64,000 bases of DNA from the NCBI GenBank assembly GCA_963843595.1, contig CAWJLG010000006.1, positions 62,001 to 126,000 on the forward strand, given 5' to 3'. The notes beneath the pieces are model-generated. The model was not told where the DNA came from and made no database searches. It saw only the letters and a list, made by a program, of their open reading frames with translations. The translations under genes were made by a program, and so were the position numbers. Shown here one piece after another: positions 44,662-53,956 of the stretch; positions within the stretch are counted from its first letter, which is position 1, and every line of letters begins with the position of its first letter. Source of the DNA: CAIWHR01 sp963843595 (GTDB taxonomy: Bacteria > Pseudomonadota > Gammaproteobacteria > Burkholderiales > Casimicrobiaceae).

Positions 44662-45917
44662 CGCCGCGTCCGGGCCTCGACACGTCCCGGCTCGCCGGTG
44701 CGGTGCCGACGCTGCCGAAGGGACGGCTCGCGGAGAACGTCATCCACTTCGTCCGCGTCCTGCGTGCCGCCGGACTTCCCGTCGGCCCGGCGCGCACGCT
44801 TGCGGCGCTCGAAGCGGTCCAGGCAGTCGGTCTCGACCATCGCGAGGACTTCCGGGCGGCGCTTGCGGCCGTTCTGGTCTCCCGCCACGAGCACCAGCCC
44901 GTCTTCGAGCAGGCGTTCGACCTCTTCTGGCGCAATCCCAAGCTGCTCGAAAAACTGGTCGCCTCGCTGCTGCCCAAGGTCTATGGCCGGGGCGAGCAGC
45001 CGCCGGAGCCGGAGCTGCCGGCGCGCATCGCCGAGGCAATGCTGCCGCCGACCGACAACAGCCTGCCGCGCGACGAGGAGCAGGAGATCGACCTCGACGC
45101 AGCCTTCACGGTGTCGCCGCGCGAGATCCTGCAGCACAAGGATTTCGAGACCATGAACGCGGTCGAACTGGCCGCCGTGAGGGTGATGCTGCGCAATCTG
45201 AGGCTGCCACTCCCGGAGCTGCCGACGCGGCGCACGCATCCGGCGGCCCGTGGACGCCGGGTCGATCTGCGCGCGACCTTGCGCCGCGCGACCGGCGCCG
45301 CCGGTACGCTGACGCCGTTGCGCTGGCGCGAGCGGGTCCGGCGCACCCCGCCGCTGGTCGTGCTCTGCGACATTTCCGGCTCGATGGACCGCTATGCACG
45401 GATGCTGCTGCATTTCCTGCACGCGATCACCAACGACCGCGATCGCGTCCACGTGCTGCTGTTCGGGACCCGACTCACCAACATCACGCGGCATCTCAAG
45501 CACCGCGACGTCGACGTCGCGCTCGCGCGCGTCACGCGTGCCGTGTCGGACTGGGCCGGAGGCACGCGTATCGGCACCTGCCTCGCCGAGTTCAATCGCC
45601 GCTGGTCGCGACGGCTCCTCGGCCAGAACGCCGTCGTGCTGCTGATCAGCGACGGCCTCGATGCCGATGCGGGCGAGGCACTCGGCGCGGAAATGGAGCG
45701 CCTGGCGAAGTCCTGTCGCCGGCTCGTCTGGCTCAACCCGCTGTTGCGCTACGAGGGCTTCGAGGCGCGTCCGGCAGGCATTCGGGCCATGCTTCCCCAC
45801 GTCGACGATTTCCTGCCGGTGCACAATCTGGAAAGCCTGACGCAACTGGCGCAATCGCTGGAGCGCGCGCCGGCGCGCGGGGCGCCCGGGCGCATGCTTC
45901 GGCGCATGGCAGCCTGA
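44658..45917 (+). CDS. coxE: VWA-domain protein CoxE
   Basis: A 419-residue protein with a C-terminal von Willebrand A domain; the MIDAS motif is CDISGSM (DxSxS), with WAGGTRIGTCL and LLISDGLDA as further MIDAS residues. The N-terminal region is helical, typical of CoxE. The GTG start at 44658 overlaps the coxD stop. CoxD and CoxE are partners in maturation of the molybdenum centre. Confidence 0.88.
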   Translation: MTPRPGLDTSRLAGAVPTLPKGRLAENVIHFVRVLRAAGLPVGPARTLAALEAVQAVGLDHREDFRAALAAVLVSRHEHQPVFEQAFDLFWRNPKLLEKLVASLLPKVYGRGEQPPEPELPARIAEAMLPPTDNSLPRDEEQEIDLDAAFTVSPREILQHKDFETMNAVELAAVRVMLRNLRLPLPELPTRRTHPAARGRRVDLRATLRRATGAAGTLTPLRWRERVRRTPPLVVLCDISGSMDRYARMLLHFLHAITNDRDRVHVLLFGTRLTNITRHLKHRDVDVALARVTRAVSDWAGGTRIGTCLAEFNRRWSRRLLGQNAVVLLISDGLDADAGEALGAEMERLAKSCRRLVWLNPLLRYEGFEARPAGIRAMLPHVDDFLPVHNLESLTQLAQSLERAPARGAPGRMLRRMAA

Positions 45918-45938
45918 CGCGGCGAGAAGGATCGATCG

Positions 45939-46517
45939 ATGGAACTCACGAGCACGCGGACCGTACCCGCGCCGGTGGACACGGTGTGGGCGGCACTCAA
46001 CGACCCCGAGACGCTGAAGGGCTGCGTTCCCGGTTGCGAGACGATCGAGCCCGACGGCGAGAACGCGTACCGCGTGGCCATGGCCGCCAAGGTCGGCCCC
46101 GTGTCGGCGAAGTTCGCCGGCCGGCTGCAGCTCGCCGACATCGATCCGCCGCGCAGTTACACCCTTTCGTTCGACGGCCAGGGCGGAGCCGCGGGATTCG
46201 CCAAGGGCGAAGCCCGGGTGACGCTGGCCGCGGTCGAGAACGGCGCCGCGACGGCGCTGTCCTATACGGTCAAGGCGCAGGTCGGCGGGAAACTCGCGCA
46301 GATCGGCTCGCGGCTCGTCGACGGGGCGGCGGCGAAGCTGGCGGACGACTTCTTCGCCCGGTTCTCCGACGCGGTTGCCGTGCAGGTCGGCGCCGCACCG
46401 GTCGCCGTTGCGGCTCCGGCGGCCGGGGGCCCTGGCGCCACGCGCTGGGTGCGCTGGGTGGCGCTGGCGGCGATCGTCGGCATCATCGCCTACCTCTACG
46501 CGCGCGGCGTAAAATGA
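45939..46517 (+). CDS. coxG: CoxG, SRPBCC-fold CO dehydrogenase subunit G
   Basis: A 192-residue protein: a START/SRPBCC lipid-binding-like domain (TVPAPVDTVWAALNDPETLKGCVPGCETI) and a C-terminal membrane anchor (WVALAAIVGIIAYLYARG). CoxG anchors the CO dehydrogenase complex to the inner membrane. The Pro/Ala-rich linker and last helix are as expected. Confidence 0.9.
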   Translation: MELTSTRTVPAPVDTVWAALNDPETLKGCVPGCETIEPDGENAYRVAMAAKVGPVSAKFAGRLQLADIDPPRSYTLSFDGQGGAAGFAKGEARVTLAAVENGAATALSYTVKAQVGGKLAQIGSRLVDGAAAKLADDFFARFSDAVAVQVGAAPVAVAAPAAGGPGATRWVRWVALAAIVGIIAYLYARGVK

Positions 46518-46568
46518 ATTGCTTGAGGGCAACGGGTCAAATGGTCCGTTCCATGACTTGATGGGTTG

Positions 46569-46587
46569 CCATTGACCTTATCAATGG
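46569..46587. repeat. Inverted repeat over the xdhC ribosome-binding site
   Basis: CCATTGA-CCTTA-TCAATGG is a perfect 7-base-arm hairpin whose right arm ends at the GGAGG ribosome-binding site (46586-46590). It could affect translation of xdhC or act as an operator. Confidence 0.45.
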
Positions 46588-46595
46588 AGGTGACG

Positions 46596-47618
46596 ATGGA
46601 CAGCGTCGATCTCGAAGTGCTGAAACGCTCCGCCGACTGGATCGACGGGGGCCGTCGTGTGCTGCTCGTCACCGTCGTCAAGACCTGGGGCAGCTCGCCG
46701 CGACCGCCGGGCGCGATGCTCGCCGTCCGCGACGATGGGATGGTCGAGGGCTCGGTGTCCGGGGGCTGCATCGAGGACGACATCGTCGGCCGCGTTCGCC
46801 ACGACGGCATGACCGTGACCAAGTGCGAGGCGGTGACCTACGGCGTCTCCGCCGACGAAGCGCGACGCTTCGGCCTGCCCTGCGGCGGCACGATCCAGCT
46901 CGTCCTCGAACCATTGACCAAGGCGTCGGGCATTCGTGCGTTGCTGACCGAGATCGAGGGCGGCCGGCTGGTGGCGCGCCGGCTGGAGCTGGCCTCGGGC
47001 GTGTCGACGCTCTACCCGGCACGGGCGTCCGACGGACTCGCCTTCGACGGCAACGTGCTGACGACGATCCACGGGCCGCGCTACCGGATGCTCGTGATCG
47101 GCGCCTCGCAGCTGTCCAAGTACCTCGCCCAGATCGCGGTCGGCCTCGACTACCAGGTCACCGTCTGCGATCCGCGCTCCGAGTACAGCGAGGCATGGGA
47201 CGTCCCGGGCGTTGCGCTGGTGACCTCGATGCCCGACGACACCGTGCACGCGATGAAGCTCGACGAGCGCTGCGCCGTGGTCGCCCTGACGCACGACCCC
47301 AAGCTCGACGACATGGCGCTGATGGAAGCGCTGAAGTCGCGCGCCTTCTATGTCGGTGCGCTGGGCTCGCGCGCGAACAACGCCAAGCGCCGCGAACGAC
47401 TCAGGCTCTTCGATCTCTCCGACGCCGACATCGCGCGGCTGCATGGACCGATCGGCCTCTACATCGGCAGTCGCACGCCACCGGAGATCGCCGTGTCGAT
47501 CCTGGCCGAGATCACGGCGGTCAAGAACGGCGTCGCCACGTCGGCGATTGCCAACGTCGCCGTGGCCAAGGCGAAGATCGCGCCCTCGGCCGCATGTGAA
47601 ATCGCCGAAGCTGGCTGA
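46596..47618 (+). CDS. XdhC/CoxF-family molybdenum-cofactor insertion protein
   Basis: A 340-residue XdhC family protein. The XdhC_CoxI motif WGSSPRPPGAMLAV...GSVSGGCIEDDIV and the C-terminal Rossmann-type domain (RYRMLVIGASQLSKYLAQIAVGLDYQVTVCDPR...VVALTHDPKLDDMAL) are intact. It binds and sulfurates Mo cofactor before insertion into the large subunit. ATG 46596 was chosen because GGAGG sits 5 bases upstream; an ATG at 46584 overlaps that site. Confidence 0.88.
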   Translation: MDSVDLEVLKRSADWIDGGRRVLLVTVVKTWGSSPRPPGAMLAVRDDGMVEGSVSGGCIEDDIVGRVRHDGMTVTKCEAVTYGVSADEARRFGLPCGGTIQLVLEPLTKASGIRALLTEIEGGRLVARRLELASGVSTLYPARASDGLAFDGNVLTTIHGPRYRMLVIGASQLSKYLAQIAVGLDYQVTVCDPRSEYSEAWDVPGVALVTSMPDDTVHAMKLDERCAVVALTHDPKLDDMALMEALKSRAFYVGALGSRANNAKRRERLRLFDLSDADIARLHGPIGLYIGSRTPPEIAVSILAEITAVKNGVATSAIANVAVAKAKIAPSAACEIAEAG

Positions 47619-47649
47619 GCGGCAGTCCGCGGATGCCTGGGAGATTCCA

Positions 47650-47895
47650 ATGGAAAAACCGAACGGCTATCGACATACCGTCGTCGCACTGGCGGCGGGG
47701 GCGGCCATCGCGTTCGCGGCCGTTACGGCGCGCGCTGCCGACGTGCCGCCGGTCCGACTTGATCCCAAGATCACGCTGACGCCGGCCCAGCAGGTGCGCT
47801 TGCAGGCGATCGCAGACCAGGGTATCGACGCGCTGCGACGTTACGTCTGGCGGACGCGGATGATCTACGGCTGGCGGCTCTCCGATCTCGTCTGA
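47650..47895 (+). CDS. Small secreted protein of unknown function
   Basis: An 81-residue protein with a signal peptide (AAGAAIAFAAVTARAA) and a mature part of about 51 residues, ending LQAIADQGIDALRRYVWRTRMIYGWRLSDLV. No family is recognised. It lies 31 bases after xdhC, so it may be the last gene of the cox unit. The short amphipathic mature region rich in Arg, Trp and Tyr suggests a periplasmic binding peptide or subunit. Confidence 0.55.
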   Translation: MEKPNGYRHTVVALAAGAAIAFAAVTARAADVPPVRLDPKITLTPAQQVRLQAIADQGIDALRRYVWRTRMIYGWRLSDLV

Positions 47896-47984
47896 TCCTG
47901 ATTCGCCGGGGGAGGTCGACGGGGCGCGCTGCCGCAGTGCCGACGGCCTCAGAGCGAAAGGATGAACCGCTTGAGGCGGTGACG

Positions 47985-49040
47985 CTAAGGTCGCGCTTCG
48001 AATACCAGATTGAACGGCGTCTGGGTCGCGCGGCGGAACTTCGAAAAGCCTCCCCCGGTCACGACGTCGCGCAGTCGCGCCTCACCGGCCTGCGCCCCCA
48101 GGCACATGCCCACTTCCTGAGACCGCGACGCCGGCGTGCAGATCAGCGTCGACGCCGAGTAGAACACGCGGCCGACCGGGTTCAGGTTGTCTTCCAGGCG
48201 ATCGTTCGCGAAGGGCTCGACGATCATCCACGTGCCGTCGCGTTTCAGGCTCCTGCGCACGTGCGTCGCCGCGCCGATCGGGTCACCCATGTCGTGAAGG
48301 CAGTCGAACATGGCAACCAGGTCGTAGGCGTCGCCGGTGTATTCCTTTGCCTTCGCGACCCGGAAACGGACGCGATCGTCGACCCCTGCCGCCTTCGCCG
48401 ATTGCCGCGCCCACTCGATCGACGGCGCGTGGTAGTCGAAACCGGTTATTTCGGATTTCGGGAACGCCTGGGCCATCAGGATCGTCGATGCGCCGTGGCC
48501 GCAGCCGACGTCAGCGACGCGGGCGCCGGCCTCGAGTCGCTCCTTGGCGCCGTCGAGTGCGGGAATCCAGTTCGCCACGAGGTTGGCCGCATAGCCCGGG
48601 CGGAAGAAGCGCTCGGTGCCGTGAAACAGACCATGGTCGTGTTCGTGCCAGCCCAAGCCGGCGCCGCTCCGGAACGCCGCGGTGATCCTGGGGACGGAAC
48701 GCAGCGCGGCGGTGGCCACCTGGAACGCGCCGGGGACGAAGGCGGGACTGCCTTCGGTGGCGAGCGCAAAGGTCTGCTCCTCGGTCATGCCGAAGCGATC
48801 GGTCGCCGCGTCGTATTCGACGTAGCCGCCGGCCGCCTGCGACGACAGCCACTCGCGCACGTAGCGCCGATCGGTGCCCGTCCTGTCCGCGAGTGCGTCG
48901 GACGTCATCGGGCCGGCGGCCAGTGCCTTGTACAGCCCGAGCTCGTCGCCGATCACTACCATGCCGGCGTGAAAGGCGGCGCCCAGGTCGCCGACGAATT
49001 TGCCGAGAAACGCGTCGAGCTTTTGCATGTCGAGGGCCAT
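47985..49040 (-). CDS. Class I SAM-dependent methyltransferase with winged-helix N-terminus
   Basis: A 351-residue protein: an N-terminal dimerisation and winged-helix part (residues 20-75, LYKALAAGPMTSDALADRTGTDRRYVREWLSSQAAGGYV) and a SAM domain with ADVGCGHGASTILMAQAFP, DYHAPSIEWARQSA and FDCLHDMGDP. This matches the Rv2258c-like family of small-molecule methyltransferases. Despite the nearby arsenosugar genes it lacks the Cys pattern of ArsM. Substrate unknown. Confidence 0.88.
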   Translation of the reverse strand: MALDMQKLDAFLGKFVGDLGAAFHAGMVVIGDELGLYKALAAGPMTSDALADRTGTDRRYVREWLSSQAAGGYVEYDAATDRFGMTEEQTFALATEGSPAFVPGAFQVATAALRSVPRITAAFRSGAGLGWHEHDHGLFHGTERFFRPGYAANLVANWIPALDGAKERLEAGARVADVGCGHGASTILMAQAFPKSEITGFDYHAPSIEWARQSAKAAGVDDRVRFRVAKAKEYTGDAYDLVAMFDCLHDMGDPIGAATHVRRSLKRDGTWMIVEPFANDRLEDNLNPVGRVFYSASTLICTPASRSQEVGMCLGAQAGEARLRDVVTGGGFSKFRRATQTPFNLVFEARP

Positions 49041-49121
49041 GGCCGATGTCCTGTGCGGAGTGGCATGCGCCGCGGGGTGGGCAGCGCGGGTGGAGAGTGC
49101 CGCGGCGGCGCTCGTCCGGCG

Positions 49122-49313
49122 CTACGCCGGCGGCGCACCCGTCTTGAACGCCTTCTTGAGTCCCTCGCGCAGTTCGGGCGAGTCGGTGTGCCCGTGCACA
49201 CTGACGGCGTGCTGCACGGCAGCCTCGAGCAGTTCCTTGTCGGTATTCGCGGACAGAGCGATCGTGCAGTTCATGACGCTGGGAAATTCGCGGCAATCGA
49301 TGTAGCGGCGCAT
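49122..49313 (-). CDS. DUF1059 domain protein
   Basis: A 63-residue protein, MRRYIDCREFPSVMNCTIALSANTDKELLEAAVQHAVSVHGHTDSPEL, which fits DUF1059: a small conserved domain with Cys and His residues of unknown function. ATG 49313 removes an unrelated upstream extension. It may be co-expressed with the methyltransferase downstream (81 bases apart). Confidence 0.8.
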   Translation of the reverse strand: MRRYIDCREFPSVMNCTIALSANTDKELLEAAVQHAVSVHGHTDSPELREGLKKAFKTGAPPA

Positions 49314-49348
49314 GGTCGTGGCCTCCTCGGGAACGCCGCCCGCGGCGG

Positions 49349-49376
49349 TTGTCGCGGGGTGCGTGCGGCGTATACT
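49349..49376 (+). promoter_or_regulatory. Promoter of the LuxR-type regulator
   Basis: TTGTCG (49349-49354) and TATACT (49371-49376) with a 16-base spacer, in the gap between the divergent DUF1059 and LuxR genes. A GGAGG-like site (49438-49442) precedes the ATG at 49451. Confidence 0.58.
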
Positions 49377-49450
49377 CTCCCGCTTGCCGCTTCCGGCCGG
49401 AATACGCAATCCTGCGTAAACGCCGATGCGCGGCGCAGGAGGGGAAGCGG

Positions 49451-50527
49451 ATGAGCCGTCTTTCCCAGACCGATGCCCAGGCTGCGCTGCGCGCGTTCGC
49501 GGCGATCGCCGCGGCGTCCGTCGACCCCGAGGCGTTCGCTCGCGCCGGCGTGCGCGAGCTTCCCCGACTCGTCGGCGCCGAGCTGACGACGTTGTCGATC
49601 TGCGACCTCGACACCGGCCGCCGCCGCGTCATCGGCAATCCCGACCACAAGCTGTCGGCCGCTGACATCGCGTGCTTCGACCGCTTCTTCTTCGATCACC
49701 CGCTGGTCCGTTTCCACGCGGCGCACCACGACGGCGGCACCCACCGCATCACCGACTCGCTGCCGGGCGGATCGTTCCGGCGCACGCCGCTCTACGGCGA
49801 GTATTACCAGCGGATCGGCATCGAGCACGTCATCGCGATACCGTTGTACGTCGATGGCCGCACGCTGGTGAGCTTCGTGCTCAATCGTGCGGGCAGGGAT
49901 TTCAGCGAGCGCGAATGTGCGCAGCTCGAGGCGTTGCGCGCGCCGCTCGCCGCGCTCTACCTGCAGACTGCGCGACTGGCCGATGCGCGCGGCATTGCGG
50001 CGCGGTACCGGCAGTGGATCCACGACGAGGGCTGGGCCGAGCTCGTTCTGGATGCGGAGCTCGCGCTGCGCGAAGTCACGCGACGGGGCCTTGCGCTGCT
50101 CGCAGCGGCATCCCCGGGCGCCGCGGTCCGGGCGGGCGCCGTGCTGCCGGCACCGCTCGATGGCTGGCTGCGCCGCGAAATTGCGGACGGTGTCGCGGAA
50201 CCGTGGACCGAGTTGCCGGCAGGGCGCGGGACGGTCGGCGTGCGCGCGATCCGCGACGCCGGCACCGGCGGCTGGCTGTTGTACCTGCGCGAGGAGATCG
50301 CCGACGAGACGGCGCCGCTGGACGAACTGCCGCTCACGCCGCGCGAGCGCGAAGTCCTGCACTGGGTCGCCGCCGGCAAGAGCGACGCGCAGATTGCGGC
50401 GATCCTCGGCGCAAGTCCGCGCACCGTGCAGAAGCATCTCGAGCACATCTACGAAAAGCTCGGCGTGGAAAGTCGCACGGCAGCGGCGATGCGGATGCTG
50501 CAGGGGATCTCTCGCCTTCGGCGATGA
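49451..50527 (+). CDS. LuxR-family transcriptional regulator with N-terminal sensor domain
   Basis: A 358-residue regulator. The C-terminal helix-turn-helix (about residues 297-350) reads PLTPREREVLHWVAAGKSDAQIAAILGASPRTVQKHLEHIYEKLGVESRTAA, a standard LuxR/FixJ DNA-binding domain. The N-terminus has GAF-like sequence (VDPEAFARAGVRELPRLVGAELTTLSICDLDTG, EYYQRIGIEHVIAIPLY). There is no phosphoacceptor receiver. Target genes are not evident. Confidence 0.88.
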   Translation: MSRLSQTDAQAALRAFAAIAAASVDPEAFARAGVRELPRLVGAELTTLSICDLDTGRRRVIGNPDHKLSAADIACFDRFFFDHPLVRFHAAHHDGGTHRITDSLPGGSFRRTPLYGEYYQRIGIEHVIAIPLYVDGRTLVSFVLNRAGRDFSERECAQLEALRAPLAALYLQTARLADARGIAARYRQWIHDEGWAELVLDAELALREVTRRGLALLAAASPGAAVRAGAVLPAPLDGWLRREIADGVAEPWTELPAGRGTVGVRAIRDAGTGGWLLYLREEIADETAPLDELPLTPREREVLHWVAAGKSDAQIAAILGASPRTVQKHLEHIYEKLGVESRTAAAMRMLQGISRLRR

Positions 50528-50573
50528 CCGTTGCGCCAGTGCGCTTGCGGCGCGCCTCGCGCCGCCGCTCGGT

Positions 50574-51917
50574 TCAGGACACCGCTGCAGGCGAGAATGG
50601 CATCGATGCGGACATCTCCCGCCATCGGAGGAGGTCCTGCGGCAGATCGACGTCCCAGAGCGTGGGAAGTTCATGCCACGTCACGCGCGCCGCGGTCAGG
50701 TTGGCACGGGTCGCGGCCATGACGCCGGACGTCCCCCACGCGATGCCTCCAAACGCGTCGACGTCGCGTGCCAGTCCGACCAGAACGTACCCGCCGTCCT
50801 CGGCGGGACCGAACACGGCGTCGTGGCCCGACAATGCCGCCGTCGCCGCTTCAAGGTAGGGGAGGTCGAGCATGGGGCAATCGGTGCCGACGAGGAGCGC
50901 CGGCGTCCCCCGCGCGAGCGCCGCACGCAGGGCGTTGCGCATCCGCGAGCCGAGGTCGTCGCCGGTCTGCGTGTGCAGCGAAACGCCGTAGCGTTCGCGC
51001 CATGCGGCGAACGCGGGGCGATCGAGCGCCGGGTCGCACCACAGTTCGACCCTGCCGACCGCACCGGCCTCGCGTGCAGCGGCCGCCGTTGCCAGCGTGT
51101 GCTCGGCAAGGCGCACATAGACGGCGGCTGCGGCGTCGGGCCCGAAGCTGCGTGCCAGTCGCGTTTTCACGGCGCCTGGCACGGGGTCCCTGGCGAAGAT
51201 CTGCAGCGTCGGCAGCGGTGTGGCCGGCGGCCGAGGCGATCGCTCGTAGCGACGTGCCAGCGCGTGCGGGTCGACACCGCGCCAGTAGTCGAAACGCAGT
51301 CGCCACATCCCGGCGATCGTGCGCCACGGCCCGCGGGTTTCCCAACGCCGGCCCGAGGTGACGATGCGTTCGGCCAGGCACAGCGCGTCTCCACCGGCGC
51401 GCTTGAGGCGTTTCGACAGCTCGACGTCCTCCATCAGCGGCTGATCCGGGAAGCCCCCGAGCTCGTCGAACAGACGCCGTGCGACGAACATTGCCTGGTC
51501 GCCGGTCGCGATGCCGGTCAGGCGGGAGCGGACATTCATCAGCGCCGCGACGACGCGGAGCACGCGCGGGACGCCGGCGATCACGATGTCGAAGCGGCCC
51601 CAGCGGCGACCGGTGTGCAGCATGCCGTTCACGAGGGCATCGATGCCGTTCGCGGGCAGCTCGGTGTCGGCGTGCAGGAAGAGCAGGACGTCGCCCTGGG
51701 CCGCCGCGGCACCGGCGTTCATCTGCGAAGCGCGGCCGCGCGGTGCACGCAGCATGCGGTCCGCGAACGGCAGGGCGAGTCCCGGCGTGCCGTCGATGCT
51801 GCCGCCGTCGACGACGATCACCTCGTGGCCCGCCGCCCGTAACGGCTGCAATCGCGCGAGCGCCGCCTCGATGCGCTCGGCCTCGTCGAGGACGGGAACG
51901 ACGATCGACACGCGCAT
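50574..51917 (-). CDS. Fused arsenosugar-type glycosyltransferases (TIGR04283-like + TIGR04282-like)
   Basis: A 447-residue two-domain protein. Residues 1-225 form a GT2-type family (VSIVVPVLDEAERIEAAL, VIVVDGGSIDGT, LFLHADTELP, QAMFVARRLFDELGGFP) of the TIGR04283 arsenosugar-glycosyltransferase kind. Residues 238-447 form a second, nucleotidyltransferase-like family (LQIFARDPVPGAVKTRLARSFG, VGTDCPML, VFGPAEDGGYVLVGL) of the TIGR04282 kind. These are more often separate genes beside arsS; here they are one frame. The ATG at 51917 lies 21 bases before the end of the upstream arsS gene region. Confidence 0.85.
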   Translation of the reverse strand: MRVSIVVPVLDEAERIEAALARLQPLRAAGHEVIVVDGGSIDGTPGLALPFADRMLRAPRGRASQMNAGAAAAQGDVLLFLHADTELPANGIDALVNGMLHTGRRWGRFDIVIAGVPRVLRVVAALMNVRSRLTGIATGDQAMFVARRLFDELGGFPDQPLMEDVELSKRLKRAGGDALCLAERIVTSGRRWETRGPWRTIAGMWRLRFDYWRGVDPHALARRYERSPRPPATPLPTLQIFARDPVPGAVKTRLARSFGPDAAAAVYVRLAEHTLATAAAAREAGAVGRVELWCDPALDRPAFAAWRERYGVSLHTQTGDDLGSRMRNALRAALARGTPALLVGTDCPMLDLPYLEAATAALSGHDAVFGPAEDGGYVLVGLARDVDAFGGIAWGTSGVMAATRANLTAARVTWHELPTLWDVDLPQDLLRWREMSASMPFSPAAVS

Positions 51918-51937
51918 CGCAGCGTCGCTACACAGGG

Positions 51938-52900
<963 letters not shown>

Positions 52901-53199
52901 GGTTCGTCGCGATCGTCGGTGCGCGGGCCGAGCGGCGGGTCACCGCGGAACCCTCGCGTGCGGGCGAGCATAGCAGAGCTGCGGAAGCGACACGCTCCGC
53001 GGTGACGCGACAGCACGCGAACGTACGTTCGGCAATTCCCCGGTCGACGTCAGGCCATTGCGGCGCCGACCGCGACGAGCAGACAGAGTCCCAGCAACAC
53101 GCCCGTCAGGAACGAGCGCCAGCGGGCGAACGACGAGCCAGCGGAACGGGGTAGGAGGCGCATGGCGAGAACCGATACCGCCATGGACAACGCCGTTGT
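52901..53199 (-). other. Gap with one possible small membrane peptide ORF (53050-53163)
   Basis: These 299 bases carry no recognised gene. On the minus strand an ATG at 53163 opens 37 codons to TGA at 53050; residues after an Arg-rich start form a hydrophobic segment (FLTGVLLGLCLLVAVGAAMA). It has no clear ribosome-binding site and may be chance. Confidence 0.25.
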
Positions 53200-53955
53200 T
53201 CACGCGTTCCGTGCCGACCTGGCCTGCCACTTGCGCAGCGCGACCGGCACGAGGGCGAGGAGACCCAGCAGCGCGAGAGCGCCGAGCACCGCCGGCGACA
53301 CCAGCCCGCGCACCGATTCGACGCGTCCCAGCGTCTGGCCGAGATTGACGAAAACGAAGGTTGCGGGCGCAATGCCGATCAGCGTGGCCAGCACATAGGT
53401 CCGCGTCGGCACGTCGGTCAGCGCGGGCGCGAGGTTGACGAGGAAGAAGGGAAACACCGGGGTGAGGCGCAGGAAGAGCAGATAGCTGAACGCGTTGGCG
53501 GTGAAGCCCGCATTGATCCTTTCGCCGACCGCACCCATGCGCCGTCGCGCCGCATCGGCGAAGAGGTACCGCGCCGCGAGAAAGACGAGCGTTGCGCCGA
53601 CCGTTGCCGCCGTCACCACCAGCACGAAGCCGACCCAGCGGCCGAACACGAAGCCGGCCGCGAGCGTGAGCACGATTGCGCCGGGGATGCTCAACGCGAC
53701 CGCGCCTGCGTAGACGACGAAGGCAATCGCCAGGGCCGCGGCGAAGTGGGCATCGGCAAACTGGAGCAGCACGTCGCGATTGGCCTTGATCCGTTCCAGC
53801 GTCAGCCATTCGGGCCCGCCAAGCGTGAAAAACAATCCGAGGCCGACGACGAATATCGCCGCAACCGCCGCCTTGAGCCAGCGTCGATCGGCCCATGATG
53901 ACGCCGAGGCGGGCTCGGCCGCGGCGCGCGGCGGTGCGATGTCCGGCGGGCTCAC
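53200..53955 (-). CDS. TVP38/TMEM64 (DedA-like, SNARE-associated) membrane protein
   Basis: A 251-residue integral membrane protein with about six hydrophobic segments. The family core is visible: ALSIPGAIVLTLAAGFVFGRWVGFVLVVTAATVGATLVFLAARYLF, and later FLRLTPVFPFFLVNLAPALTDVPTRTYVLATLIGIAPATFVFVNLG with the conserved R-x-x-P and G residues. Proteins of this family move lipids or ions across the membrane. The GTG start at 53955 lies one base after the stop of the reductase gene, and the two may share a message. Confidence 0.9.
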   Translation of the reverse strand: MSPPDIAPPRAAAEPASASSWADRRWLKAAVAAIFVVGLGLFFTLGGPEWLTLERIKANRDVLLQFADAHFAAALAIAFVVYAGAVALSIPGAIVLTLAAGFVFGRWVGFVLVVTAATVGATLVFLAARYLFADAARRRMGAVGERINAGFTANAFSYLLFLRLTPVFPFFLVNLAPALTDVPTRTYVLATLIGIAPATFVFVNLGQTLGRVESVRGLVSPAVLGALALLGLLALVPVALRKWQARSARNA

Positions 53956-53956
53956 G

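Noticed and set aside
47985..49040. Arsenite methyltransferase ArsM, suggested by nearby arsS
   Set aside because: The methyltransferase has an N-terminal winged helix and lacks the conserved Cys residues of ArsM; it belongs to the Rv2258c-like group.
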